The notes beneath the pieces were generated by a model. That model was not told where the DNA came from and made no database searches. It was given only the letters and a program-made list of their open reading frames with translations. A stretch of 64,000 bases of DNA, taken from assembly GCF_900119165.1 (NCBI RefSeq), contig NZ_FPJG01000006.1:7664001-7728000 (forward strand), written 5' to 3'. The translations under genes were made by a program, and so were the position numbers. Positions within the stretch are counted from its first letter, which is position 1. Each line of letters starts with the position of its first letter. Origin of the DNA: Amycolatopsis australiensis. GTDB lineage: Bacteria; Actinomycetota; Actinomycetes; Mycobacteriales; Pseudonocardiaceae. Shown piece by piece: positions 25,184 through 33,523 of the stretch.

Positions 25184-26514
25184 TTCAGCTCCACCTCCGT
25201 CCCGCGGTAGAGCGGCCCGACGATCAGGCCCGCCCAGCCGGGCACGTCACCGGGCGAGGTGCCGAGCGCGGGCGAAGCGAGCAGGTCGATCAGGTCCCGC
25301 TCGTAGGCGGAGCCGACGATCGTGCCCGACCCGCCGACCGCGCCGCCGCCCGCGGTGATCGGGCCCGGCAGCCGCTCGGGCGGCGACTTCGGCGGCGCGG
25401 GCTTGCTGGAGCCGTCCTCGATGGCGCCGTCCGGCGGGTACTGCGGCCAGACCCCCGGCTTGGGGACCTCCGGGTAGCAGCGCGGGCCGCGCTTGTCCTC
25501 GTACTTCGGCTCGTCGACGCCCGGCAGGTACTTCCCGCGGCTCGCGGCGAACTCGATGGTGACCCGGCTGACCTCGGGGTGCGCGGTGCCCTTGCCGAAC
25601 GCCAGCTCCGCGCGCGGCACCGACTCCGCCAGCTGCCGCAGCAGGCACGGGTACTCGGGCGCGTACTTGGCGAGGACGTCGAGCGTCGGCTGGACGGCGG
25701 TGGTGAGCCGGATCAGGTTGTCCTTGTTGACCTGCAGGAAGTTCGTGAGATCCACCGAAGCCGCGGTGACGGTCGCGTAGAGGTCGGTCAGCTGCGCGCG
25801 CTGGTCGACGATCGTGCGGCTGGTCGTGGTCAGGTCCGACAGCGCCTGCAGCAGGTCCGGCGCGGCCTTGTCGTAGGTGCCGGCCACGTTCGCCAGGCCG
25901 GTGATGTCGGCCTTGACGTCCGGCAGCGACGGGTTCAGCTTGCCGAGGTAGTCCGACAGCTGCACGAGCGTCTGCCCGAGCTGCTTGCCGCGGCCCTCCA
26001 GCGCGGTCGACACCGCGGTGAGCGTGCTCGACAGCTTCTCGGGCTGGACGGCCTGCAGCAGCGGCATCACGTCGTCGAGGACCTTCTGCAGCTCGATCGC
26101 CGCGCTGCTGCGGTCCTGCGGGATGACGTCGCCGGCCTCGATCGGCCGTTCCGGCCGGTCCGGCAGCTGCAGGGCGACGTACCGCTCGCCGAAGAGCGTC
26201 TTCGGCAGCAGCCGCGCGGAGACGTTCTTCGGGATGACGTCCGTCTTGCCCGGGTCGAGGGCCAGCTCCAGCTCGGCGTGATCGCCCTTCGCGACCACCG
26301 ACCGGACTTCGCCGACGAGCATGCCGCGGACCTTGACGTCGCCGCCGGTGCGCAGCTGGCTGCCGACGTGGTCGGTCTCGAGCTTCACCAGCGTCACCGG
26401 CGTGAAGGCCTTGTTGTAGACGGCGAGGGTGAACGCGACGAACAGCGCGGCGACCAGCAGGAACGCCAGCCCCAGCACCTGGTACCGCAGCCGCTGCCGA
26501 AGCTCCCGCCTCAT
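25180..26514 (-). CDS. mce4A: Mce4A-like substrate-binding protein
   Basis: A 444-residue Mce protein, first of the six. Span at about 13-32 (LGLAFLLVAALFVAFTLAVY), MlaD-like domain at about 37-115 (KLETDHVGSQLRTGGDVKVR) and long helical region with LPKTLFGERYVALQ in the domain core. The C-terminal 100 residues are rich in Pro/Gly/Lys. The ATG at 26514 overlaps the yrbE4B stop. The first Mce gene after the two permeases is by convention the A subunit. Confidence 0.87.
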   Translation of the reverse strand: MRRELRQRLRYQVLGLAFLLVAALFVAFTLAVYNKAFTPVTLVKLETDHVGSQLRTGGDVKVRGMLVGEVRSVVAKGDHAELELALDPGKTDVIPKNVSARLLPKTLFGERYVALQLPDRPERPIEAGDVIPQDRSSAAIELQKVLDDVMPLLQAVQPEKLSSTLTAVSTALEGRGKQLGQTLVQLSDYLGKLNPSLPDVKADITGLANVAGTYDKAAPDLLQALSDLTTTSRTIVDQRAQLTDLYATVTAASVDLTNFLQVNKDNLIRLTTAVQPTLDVLAKYAPEYPCLLRQLAESVPRAELAFGKGTAHPEVSRVTIEFAASRGKYLPGVDEPKYEDKRGPRCYPEVPKPGVWPQYPPDGAIEDGSSKPAPPKSPPERLPGPITAGGGAVGGSGTIVGSAYERDLIDLLASPALGTSPGDVPGWAGLIVGPLYRGTEVELK

Positions 26515-27359
26515 CCGGAGATCCTCACCGTGGTGTTCGCGCCCCAGATCGCCAGGCTGAGGAAGAAGTCCAGCACCGAGATCAGCACGATCGACGTCCG
26601 GACCGCGCGCCCGACCGCGACGCCGACCCCGGCGGGGCCGCCGCTCGCGGTGAAGCCGTAAAAACAGTGCGAAAGGATCACGAGCACGCTGAACACGATC
26701 ACCTTCCCGAACGACCACAGGACGTCGCCGGGTGGCAGGAACAGCGTGAAGTAGTGGTCGTAGGTGCCCGCGGACTGGCCGTAGAGCCAGATCGTGATCT
26801 GCCGGGACGCGAGGTAGCTCGACAGCAGGCCGACCGCGTAGAGCGGGATCACCGCGGCGACGCCCGCGAGCACCCGCGTCGTCACCAGGTACGGCATGCT
26901 CGGCACGCCCATGACTTCGAGCGCGTCGATCTCTTCGGAGATGCGCATCGCGCCGAGCTGGGCGGTGAAGCCGCAGCCGACCGTGGCGGACAGCGCGAGG
27001 CCCGCCGAGAGCGGCGCGACCTCGCGCGTGTTGAAGTAGGCCGAGATGAACCCGGTGAGCGCGGCCGTGCCGAGCTGGTTCAGCGCGGAATAGCCCTGCA
27101 GGCCGACGATCAGGCCGGTGAACAGTGTCATCCCGATCATCACGCCGAGCGTCCCGCCGATGACCGCCAGCCCGCCGGTGCCGAAGCAGACTTCGGTGAG
27201 CAGCCGCAGCGTTTCCCGGCTGTAGCGGCGGACCGTGCGCGGCGACCAGGCGAGCGCTTTCGCGGCGAACGCGAGCTGCTTGCCGAGCCCTTCCAGGCTC
27301 TGGCCCGGCCGCGCGAGGTATTCCAGCGTCCGGTCGCGATCGAGGGGTTCGGCCGTCAT
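26511..27359 (-). CDS. yrbE4B: MlaE/YrbE-type permease, B subunit
   Basis: A 282-residue MlaE-family membrane protein that with YrbE4A forms the inner-membrane channel of the importer. Hydrophobic spans include GTLGVMIGMTLFTGLIVGLQ and VLAGVAAVIPLYAVGLLSSY, and the conserved EEIDALEVMGV motif is the coupling loop to the ATPase. The ATG at 27359 has better spacing from its GAAGG ribosome site than the adjacent GTG at 27362. No Mce ATPase gene is in the cluster, as expected, since one MceG serves all Mce systems. Confidence 0.88.
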   Translation of the reverse strand: MTAEPLDRDRTLEYLARPGQSLEGLGKQLAFAAKALAWSPRTVRRYSRETLRLLTEVCFGTGGLAVIGGTLGVMIGMTLFTGLIVGLQGYSALNQLGTAALTGFISAYFNTREVAPLSAGLALSATVGCGFTAQLGAMRISEEIDALEVMGVPSMPYLVTTRVLAGVAAVIPLYAVGLLSSYLASRQITIWLYGQSAGTYDHYFTLFLPPGDVLWSFGKVIVFSVLVILSHCFYGFTASGGPAGVGVAVGRAVRTSIVLISVLDFFLSLAIWGANTTVRISG

Positions 27360-28147
27360 CACATCGCCTTCGGCGGGACGATCCGCAGGTAGATCGCGGT
27401 GAGCACGACGTTGATGAGGAACAGCAGCAGGAACGTGATCACGACGGCCTGGTTGACGGCGTCGCCGACGCCCTTCGGGCCGCCCGCCGGGTTCAGCCCG
27501 CGGAAGGCGGCGACCACGCCGGCGACGAAGCCGTACAGCAGTGCCTTGATCTCGCTGATCCAGAGGTCCGGCACCTGGGCCAGCGCGTTGAAGCTGGCCA
27601 GGTAGGCACCCGGCGTGCCGCCCTGCAGGACGACGTTGAAGAAGTACCCGCCGAGCACCCCGACCACGCTGACCAAGCCGTTGAGCAGCACCGAAACGAC
27701 CATCGCGGCGAGCACCCGCGGCACGATCAGGCGCTGGATCGGGTTGACGCCCAGCACCTCCATGGCGTCGATCTCTTCACGGATCTTGCGCGCGCCGATG
27801 TCCGCGCAGACCGCGCTGCCGCCCGCGCCCGCGACGAGCAGCGCGGTGATCAGCGGGCTCGCCTGCTGCACGATGGCCAGCGCGCTGGCCGCGCCGGTGA
27901 ACGACTGCGCGCCGATCTGCGCGGTCAGCGAGCCGAGCTGCAACGCGATCACCGCGCCGAACGGGATGGCCACCAGCGCGGTGGGCAGGATCGTGACGCT
28001 GGCGAAGAACCAGCACTGCTGGATCCACTCGCGGGCCTGGAACGGCCGCTTGAAGATCGCGCGGAGCACCTCCCAGGCGAGGGTCGCCAGGCGGCCGACC
28101 TGGGTCAGGGCCGCGGTTCCCGGGAGCGTGCCAACGCTGTCGCTCAC
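27359..28147 (-). CDS. yrbE4A: MlaE/YrbE-type permease, A subunit
   Basis: A 262-residue MlaE-family permease with EEIDAMEVLGVNPIQRLIVP as the ATPase coupling region. GGGAGG lies four bases before the GTG at 28147 and only one base before the GTG at 28150, so 28147 is preferred. The 76-base gap to the SDR gene upstream holds only a weak 5-base hairpin (CCGCT at 28197-28201 with AGCGG at 28209-28213). Transcription may therefore continue from the ferredoxin-SDR genes into the transporter. Confidence 0.87.
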   Translation of the reverse strand: MSDSVGTLPGTAALTQVGRLATLAWEVLRAIFKRPFQAREWIQQCWFFASVTILPTALVAIPFGAVIALQLGSLTAQIGAQSFTGAASALAIVQQASPLITALLVAGAGGSAVCADIGARKIREEIDAMEVLGVNPIQRLIVPRVLAAMVVSVLLNGLVSVVGVLGGYFFNVVLQGGTPGAYLASFNALAQVPDLWISEIKALLYGFVAGVVAAFRGLNPAGGPKGVGDAVNQAVVITFLLLFLINVVLTAIYLRIVPPKAM

Positions 28148-28223
28148 CACACCTCCCAGTAGTCGCTCACCCCCGAGTGTCGTCCATACCCGGTGTCCGC
28201 TTTTCGTTAGCGGTGTTAACTTT

Positions 28224-28982
28224 TCAGAAGTTCAACGCGTGCGTCGCCGTCGCCCCGCCGTCCGCGACGAACTCCGCTCCCGTGCAGTACGCGCTCTCGT
28301 CGCTGGCCAGGAACAGCACGAGCTTCGCCACGTCCCCGGGCTGACCGACCCGTCCGAGCGCGACCCGCTTCCCGATGGGGGACAGGTCGACTTTCTGCCC
28401 GCCGGCCGCGGTCTCGACCATCTGCGTGTCGATCGCGCCGGGGTGCACCGAGTTGACCCGGATGTGCTTGCGGCCCAGCTCCATGGCCGCGACCTTGGTC
28501 ATCCCGCGGATCGCGAACTTGCTCGCGGTGTAGGCGACGAGGTAGGGCATCCCGGCCAGTCCCTCCACAGAGGACACGTTGACGATGGAGCCACCGCCGG
28601 CGGCGGTCATCGGTTCAACGACCGAGCGCATCCCGAGAAACGCCCCGATCTGGTTCACCCGGATCACGCGTTCGTAGTCGGCCAGCGTCGTCTTGCCCAG
28701 CTCGGCGAAATGCAGGATGCCCGCGTTGTTGACCAGCACGTTCGGCGCGCCGAACTCCCTGGTCGCGCGGTCGACCGCGGCGGCCCAGCCGTCCTCGTCG
28801 CCGACGTCGAGGTGCTGGAAGACGGCCTGCTCGCCGAGCTCGGCGGCCAGCTGCCCGCCCTCGTCGTCCAGGATGTCGGCGAGCACGACCCGCGCGCCTT
28901 CGGCGACGAACGCGCGGGCGGCGGCCTCGCCCTGCCCGCGCGCGGCCCCGGTGACGATGGCGATCTTCCCGTCCAGCCTCAC
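28224..28982 (-). CDS. SDR dehydrogenase, 3-alpha/20-beta-hydroxysteroid type
   Basis: A 252-residue classical short-chain dehydrogenase. TGAARGQGEA at 11-20 binds the NAD(H), NNAG is at about 85-88, and the catalytic S138 and YxxxK (YTASK) follow. The opening LDGKIAIVTGAARGQGEA closely resembles bacterial 3-alpha,20-beta-hydroxysteroid dehydrogenases such as Rv2002. It sits between the steroid-linked SDR and yrbE4A and overlaps its neighbour by GTGA, so a steroid substrate is likely but unproven. Confidence 0.8.
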   Translation of the reverse strand: MRLDGKIAIVTGAARGQGEAAARAFVAEGARVVLADILDDEGGQLAAELGEQAVFQHLDVGDEDGWAAAVDRATREFGAPNVLVNNAGILHFAELGKTTLADYERVIRVNQIGAFLGMRSVVEPMTAAGGGSIVNVSSVEGLAGMPYLVAYTASKFAIRGMTKVAAMELGRKHIRVNSVHPGAIDTQMVETAAGGQKVDLSPIGKRVALGRVGQPGDVAKLVLFLASDESAYCTGAEFVADGGATATHALNF

Positions 28983-29836
28983 GGCTCCTCCAGGATCTCG
29001 GTGGCGGCGAACATCCGGGCGGGGTCCCGCCCGGCGAAGAACGCGCTGACCGATGTCTCGAGCTCGTCGAGGCGCCAGCGCTGCTCGATCCGCGGCGCTT
29101 CGACCAGCGCGACCGTGCCGCCGTGCACCACGAACACCTGCCCGTTGACGTGCTCGGCCGCGGGCGAGGCGAGATAGGCGACGAAGGGGGCGACGTGCTC
29201 GACCGACAGGGGGTCGGTTCCCTCGGCGGGTGCTGCGCCGAACACGCCTTCGGTCATCGCCGTCCGCGCCCGCGGGCAGATCGCGTTGGCGCGGACGCCG
29301 TACTTGGCGAGGCCGCGGGCGGCCGACATGGTGAGCGCGGTGATGCCCGCCTTGGCCGCCGCGTAGTTGGGCTGGCCGGGCGAGCCGATGAGGAACGCCT
29401 CGGACGCGGTGTTGACCAGGCGCCCGTACACCGGCCGTCCGTCCGCTTTGGACTTTTCCCGCCAGTGCCTGGCGGCGTTGCGGGACAACAGGAAATGCCC
29501 GCGCAGGTGGACGCGCAGCACGGTGTCCCAGTCGTCGTCGGACATCGAGAACAGCATCCGGTCGCGCAGGACGCCGGCGTTGTTGACCACGATGTCGAGC
29601 CCGCCGAGGTCGAGGGCGGCCTCGGTGAGCGCGTCGGCGGTGGCCCGGTCGCCGACGTCGCCGGCGACCGCCACCGCCTTCCCGCCCGCCGCTTCGATCT
29701 CGGCGACGACGTCCTTCGGCTCCGCGAGGTCGTTGACGACGACGGTCGCGCCGCGGGCCGCCACGGCGAGCGCTTCGGCCCGCCCCAGCCCCGCGCCGGC
29801 GCCGGTCACGATCGCTGTCCTGCCGGTCAGGCTCAC
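28979..29836 (-). CDS. hsd4A: SDR dehydrogenase, Hsd4A-like
   Basis: A 285-residue short-chain dehydrogenase of the peroxisomal multifunctional-enzyme type: TGAGAGLGRAEAL cofactor loop, VVVNDL after the second strand (NAD preference), NNAGVLRD, and YAAAK at the active site. It matches the position of Rv3502c (Hsd4A), which oxidises 17-beta-hydroxysteroids and 3-hydroxyacyl-CoA sterol side-chain intermediates. The GTG at 29836 follows GAGGAGG. A KstR-like half-conserved box lies 41 bases upstream. Confidence 0.78.
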   Translation of the reverse strand: MSLTGRTAIVTGAGAGLGRAEALAVAARGATVVVNDLAEPKDVVAEIEAAGGKAVAVAGDVGDRATADALTEAALDLGGLDIVVNNAGVLRDRMLFSMSDDDWDTVLRVHLRGHFLLSRNAARHWREKSKADGRPVYGRLVNTASEAFLIGSPGQPNYAAAKAGITALTMSAARGLAKYGVRANAICPRARTAMTEGVFGAAPAEGTDPLSVEHVAPFVAYLASPAAEHVNGQVFVVHGGTVALVEAPRIEQRWRLDELETSVSAFFAGRDPARMFAATEILEEP

Positions 29837-29877
29837 CGCTAGGCCTCCTCGCCGAGTCCCGGATCTCGCGCCTACAG

Positions 29878-29891
29878 TAGAATCTGTTCTC
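29878..29891. promoter_or_regulatory. Degenerate KstR-like box upstream of hsd4A
   Basis: TAGAATCTGTTCTC keeps 6 of the 8 fixed bases of TnnAACnnGTTnnA and is close to palindromic. It sits between fdxD and the hsd4A start. It may be a weak second site, or chance similarity to the perfect box 253 bases away. Confidence 0.4.
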
Positions 29892-29920
29892 GTTGAGGGC
29901 AAGCCTCCGGGTGAACGCTG

Positions 29921-30112
29921 CTAACCGGTGATGAACAGGGCGTTCTTCGGACAGTTCTTCACCGCATCGGTAACATGTTCTACCTCGTCGGCTGGAACCG
30001 GGCCCGGCCGGACGACCAGCTCCTCGTCGTCGTCGAGGTCGAAGACGTCCGGTGCGAGCCCCACGCACACCGCGTTCGCCTCGCAGAGCGAACGGTCGAC
30101 ACCGATCTCCAT
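29921..30112 (-). CDS. fdxD: 3Fe-4S ferredoxin, FdxD-like
   Basis: A 63-residue single-cluster ferredoxin. Cysteines at 10, 16 and 54 (CEANAVC and NCPKNA) fit a 3Fe-4S cluster, because position 13, a cysteine in 4Fe-4S proteins, is Asn. Such ferredoxins pass electrons to cytochromes P450 or sterol oxygenases. It starts with ATG after GGAGGAAG and is divergent from fadE26 over a perfect KstR box, as Rv3503c (fdxD) is from fadE26. No P450 gene is in the window. Confidence 0.85.
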   Translation of the reverse strand: MEIGVDRSLCEANAVCVGLAPDVFDLDDDEELVVRPGPVPADEVEHVTDAVKNCPKNALFITG

Positions 30113-30143
30113 GCTTCCTCCGCCGGATGAGTCCTGGTACAAC

Positions 30144-30157
30144 TAGAACAGGTTCTA
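30144..30157. promoter_or_regulatory. KstR operator between fdxD and fadE26
   Basis: TAGAACAGGTTCTA is a full match to the KstR consensus TnnAACnnGTTnnA and is palindromic apart from its central pair. It lies 31 bases from the fdxD start and 25 from the fadE26 start, so one bound dimer could silence both directions. KstR represses cholesterol catabolism and is released by a CoA thioester of an early cholesterol metabolite. Confidence 0.88.
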
Positions 30158-30182
30158 ATATAACGCCGGATCGAGGTGACGG

Positions 30183-31346
30183 GTGCGGATCGACTACACA
30201 CCGGAGCAGCGCGCGCTGGCCGCTGAACTCCGGGAGTACTTCGCCGAGCTGATGACGCCCGAGCGACGCGACGCCCTCCGCGCCGGTGGCGGCGAGTACG
30301 GCGACGGTTTGGCGTACAAGGAAATCGTCCGGCAGCTGGGGAAGGACGGCTGGCTCGCGCTGGGCTGGCCGCGCGAGTACGGCGGGCAGGGCCGCCCGAT
30401 GCTCGACCAGCTCATCTTCACCGACGAAGCGGCCGTCGCCGGGGTGCCGGTCCCCTTCCTCACGGTCAACACCGTGGGGCCGACCATCATGCGCTACGGC
30501 ACCGACGAGCAGAAGGCGTTCTACCTGCCGAAGATCGCCGCCGGCGAGCTGCACTTCTCGATCGGCTACTCCGAGCCGGAGGCCGGCACCGACCTGGCGT
30601 CGCTGCGGACGCGCGCGGTGCGCGACGGGGACGAGTACGTCGTCACCGGGCAGAAGATGTGGACCAGCCTGATCGAGTACGCCGACTACGTCTGGCTCGC
30701 CGTCCGGACCGATCCGGAGGCGAAGAAGCACCGCGGGCTGTCGATCCTGATCGTGCCGACGTCCTCGCCCGGGTTCTCGTGGACCAAGGTGCACACCGTG
30801 GCCGGCGCGGGTACCAGCGCGACCTACTACGACGGCGTGCGCGTGCCGGTGTCCGCGCGCGTCGCCGAGGAGAACGCGGGCTGGCCGCTGATCACCAACC
30901 AGCTCAACCACGAGCGCGTCGCGCTGACGTCGTCGGCGCCGGTCCGCAAGGCCCTCGCCGACGTGCTGGCCTGGGCGAAGGAGACCGGCGCCATCGACCA
31001 CGAATGGGTGCGGCTGCACCTCGCGCGGGTGCACGCCGGCGCGGAGTACCTGAAGCTGCGGAACTGGCGCATCGCCTGGGCGGCCGCGGCGAGCGAGCTG
31101 GGCCCGGCCGAGGCGTCGGCGACCAAGGTGTTCGGCACGGAGTTCGCGATCGAGGCCTACCGGCTGCTGATGGAGGTCCTCGGCGCGGCCGCGGTCGTCC
31201 GCGACGGCTCGCCGGGCGCGCTGCTGGCCGGACGCATCGAGCGCCTGCACCGGTCGGCCCTCATCCTCACCTTCGGCGGCGGCACCAACGAGATCCAGCG
31301 GGACATGATCGCCGCCACCGCCCTCGGCCTGCCCGTCACGCGCTAG
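30183..31346 (+). CDS. fadE26: Acyl-CoA dehydrogenase subunit, FadE26 (ChsE4)-like
   Basis: A 387-residue flavoprotein with the FAD and acyl-CoA motifs of the family: SIGYSEPEAGTDLASLRTRA, GQKMWTSLIEYADYVWLAVR, and GGTNEIQRDMIAATALGLP at the end. In actinobacteria FadE26 and FadE27 form a mixed alpha2-beta2 enzyme (ChsE4-ChsE5) that introduces the double bond in sterol side chains. Placement beside fadE27 and the KstR box supports this. The GTG at 30183 follows GAGGTGAC. Confidence 0.87.
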   Translation: MRIDYTPEQRALAAELREYFAELMTPERRDALRAGGGEYGDGLAYKEIVRQLGKDGWLALGWPREYGGQGRPMLDQLIFTDEAAVAGVPVPFLTVNTVGPTIMRYGTDEQKAFYLPKIAAGELHFSIGYSEPEAGTDLASLRTRAVRDGDEYVVTGQKMWTSLIEYADYVWLAVRTDPEAKKHRGLSILIVPTSSPGFSWTKVHTVAGAGTSATYYDGVRVPVSARVAEENAGWPLITNQLNHERVALTSSAPVRKALADVLAWAKETGAIDHEWVRLHLARVHAGAEYLKLRNWRIAWAAAASELGPAEASATKVFGTEFAIEAYRLLMEVLGAAAVVRDGSPGALLAGRIERLHRSALILTFGGGTNEIQRDMIAATALGLPVTR

Positions 31347-31354
31347 GAGCGTTC

Positions 31355-32377
31355 ATGGACTTCACCTCCTCCGAAGCTTCGGCCGACCTGGCCGCGCTGA
31401 CCCGGCGGATCCTCGCGGACAAGGCCGGCCACGACCCGCACGGCACCGGCGGCTTCGACGCTCCCTTGTGGACCGCGCTCGGCCAGGCGGGCGTACTCGA
31501 CGCGGCCCTGCCGTCGTCGCTCGGCGGCGGCGGGTTCGGCCTGCCGGAGCAGTGCGCGGTGCTGACGGAGATCGGCCGCGCGGTCGCGGCGGTGCCCTAC
31601 CTGCCGTCGGTCACGATGGCGGCGTCCGCGCTGGCGGAGTTCGGCACCCCGGAGCTGGTGGACCGCTGGGTGCTGCCGGTGCTGCGCGGTTCGCGGGTCC
31701 TCGCGGTCGCGCTGTCCGGGTTCACCGCCGCGGACGGGCGGGTGTCCGGCACGCAGTCCGCGGTGCCCTTCGGCGCGTTCGCCCACGGGTTCCTGGTCGC
31801 CACCCCGGGCCAGGTCTTCCTGGTGGACGCGGCCGCCGGCGGCGTCTCGATCGAGCCGCAGCAGACGACCGACCACGCCGACGCGTGCCTGCTGACGCTG
31901 TCCGGCGTGCCCGGAGTTCCGCTCGGTGACATCGGCGGATGGCTGCGGCTGCGCGGCACGGCCGGCGTCTGCGCCCAGCAGCTCGGCGTGGTGGAGCGGG
32001 CGCTGGAGCTGACGGCGGCGTACGCGGCCGAGCGCAAGCAGTTCGACCACGTCATCGGCGGGTTCCAGGCGGTCCGCCAGCGCCTCGCGGACGCCTACCT
32101 CGACGTCGAAGCGGTCCGCCTGACCACGCAGCAGGCGGTGTGGCGGCTCGCGTCGGACCTCCCGGCCGCGGAAGCGGTGGCGACGGCCAAGTTCTGGGCG
32201 GCGGAGGCGGGCCACCGGGTGGCCCACACGGCCGTGCACGTCCACGGCGGCGTCGGCATCGACGTCGACCACCAGGTGCACCGGTACTTCACGGCGGCGA
32301 AACGCCTGGAGTTCCAGCTCGGCACGGCGACCGAGCAGCTGCTGGCCCTCGGCGACGCACTGGCCGCCGACGCCTGA
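31355..32377 (+). CDS. fadE27: Acyl-CoA dehydrogenase subunit, FadE27 (ChsE5)-like
   Basis: A 340-residue member of the same superfamily, shorter than FadE26. It keeps RKQFDHVIGGFQAVRQRLAD and HVHGGVGIDVDHQVHRYF, which build the subunit interface and FAD pocket, but its central beta domain is reduced and its N-terminus is divergent, as expected for the partner subunit of a heteromeric ChsE enzyme. It begins 8 bases after fadE26 behind AGGAG. Confidence 0.85.
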   Translation: MDFTSSEASADLAALTRRILADKAGHDPHGTGGFDAPLWTALGQAGVLDAALPSSLGGGGFGLPEQCAVLTEIGRAVAAVPYLPSVTMAASALAEFGTPELVDRWVLPVLRGSRVLAVALSGFTAADGRVSGTQSAVPFGAFAHGFLVATPGQVFLVDAAAGGVSIEPQQTTDHADACLLTLSGVPGVPLGDIGGWLRLRGTAGVCAQQLGVVERALELTAAYAAERKQFDHVIGGFQAVRQRLADAYLDVEAVRLTTQQAVWRLASDLPAAEAVATAKFWAAEAGHRVAHTAVHVHGGVGIDVDHQVHRYFTAAKRLEFQLGTATEQLLALGDALAADA

Positions 32378-32384
32378 AGCCGGG

Positions 32385-33521
32385 TCACGGCTTGGCCGCG
32401 TACGTCCAGAACTCGCGCATCAGCGGGGTCGGGTCCGGGCTGGTCAGCTCGACCTGGGTGAGCAGCACCGTGACCGTGCCCGTCGCCGGGACCACGTGCC
32501 AGGCCGTGCCCGCGCCGCCGACCCAGCCGTAACGGCCCGGGACCTCCCACGGCTGCTCCGCCTCGACGTCGACCGATCCGCCGTAACCCCAGCCCTGGCC
32601 GTGCAGGAACAGCCGCCCGGCTTCGCGCTGGGCCGGCGTCAGGTGGTTCGCGGTCATGGCGTGCACCGAACGCGGGGTCAGCAGCCGGTGGTCGCCGACC
32701 GTGCCCTCGGCCAGCAGGAACCGGCCGAACGCCAGGAGGTCGCCGGCCGTCGAGACGAGCCCGGCCGCCCCGGACGGGAACGGCGGCGGGCTGCTCCACC
32801 GGCCCTCCGGCGAGTCGATCAGCTGCAGCCCTTCCTCGCCACGCCGGTACGCGCTCGTGAGCCGGCCCAGTGCCGCGGTCGGCACGAAGAACCCCGTGTC
32901 CGCCATGCCCAGCGGCTCGAACAGCCGCTCGGCGAGGAACTGCGGCAGCGGGCGGCCGGTCACGCGCGAAATCAGCACGCCCTGCAGGTCCGAGCCGGTG
33001 TCGTAGAGGAACGCCTCTCCGGGCTGGTGCAGCAGCGGCACCTGCGCCAGCGCGGCCAGCCACTCGTCCGGCGGCAGGCCCCGCGGCGACGCCGCCGGGT
33101 GGCCGAGCACCTGCAGCAGCAGGTCCACCGCGGGCAGCGTCATGTCCGCCGCCAGGCCGTACCCGCAGCGGAAGGTCAGCAGGTCTTCGACCGTGATCGG
33201 GCGGACGGCGGGCACGACGTCGTCGACCGGCCCGGCGGGGGTGCGGACCACCATCGGCGACGCCAGCTCGGGCAGCCACCGCGCCACCGGGTCGTCCAGC
33301 GCGAGTTCGCCGTCGTCGACCAGCATGAGGACCGCCGCGGCGACGATCGGCTTGGTCAGCGAGGCGATCCGGAACAGCGAGTCCGGGGCCATCGGGACGG
33401 TGCTCTGGGCGTCCGCCGAGCCCACGGCCGCCACCTCGGGCTGCTCGCCGTGCGCGACCAGCGCGACCGCGCCGGGCACGTCCGCGGCGTGCCGGGTGAG
33501 CACCTCTTTCAGCGTGGCCAC
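32385..33521 (-). CDS. Beta-lactamase-fold serine hydrolase
   Basis: A 378-residue class C beta-lactamase-like protein. The catalytic SxxK is SLTK (S54, K57), with the YxT motif at FLYDTGS (Y173). No signal peptide is visible, so it is more likely an intracellular esterase or D-aminopeptidase-like enzyme than a beta-lactamase. It begins two bases after the GNAT-ligase stop on the same strand. The GTG at 33521 fits the fold start, where a Met-Ala-Thr-Leu-like opening is usual. Confidence 0.78.
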   Translation of the reverse strand: MATLKEVLTRHAADVPGAVALVAHGEQPEVAAVGSADAQSTVPMAPDSLFRIASLTKPIVAAAVLMLVDDGELALDDPVARWLPELASPMVVRTPAGPVDDVVPAVRPITVEDLLTFRCGYGLAADMTLPAVDLLLQVLGHPAASPRGLPPDEWLAALAQVPLLHQPGEAFLYDTGSDLQGVLISRVTGRPLPQFLAERLFEPLGMADTGFFVPTAALGRLTSAYRRGEEGLQLIDSPEGRWSSPPPFPSGAAGLVSTAGDLLAFGRFLLAEGTVGDHRLLTPRSVHAMTANHLTPAQREAGRLFLHGQGWGYGGSVDVEAEQPWEVPGRYGWVGGAGTAWHVVPATGTVTVLLTQVELTSPDPTPLMREFWTYAAKP

Positions 33522-33523
33522 GG

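Noticed and set aside
28197..28213. Terminator between the SDR gene and yrbE4A
   Set aside because: The stem is only 5 bases; too weak to call, and the genes are probably co-transcribed.
30659..31354. Long plus-strand open frame inside fadE26
   Set aside because: It is the out-of-frame upstream extension of fadE27; its translation is Arg/Gly-rich and the FadE26 frame has clear family motifs.
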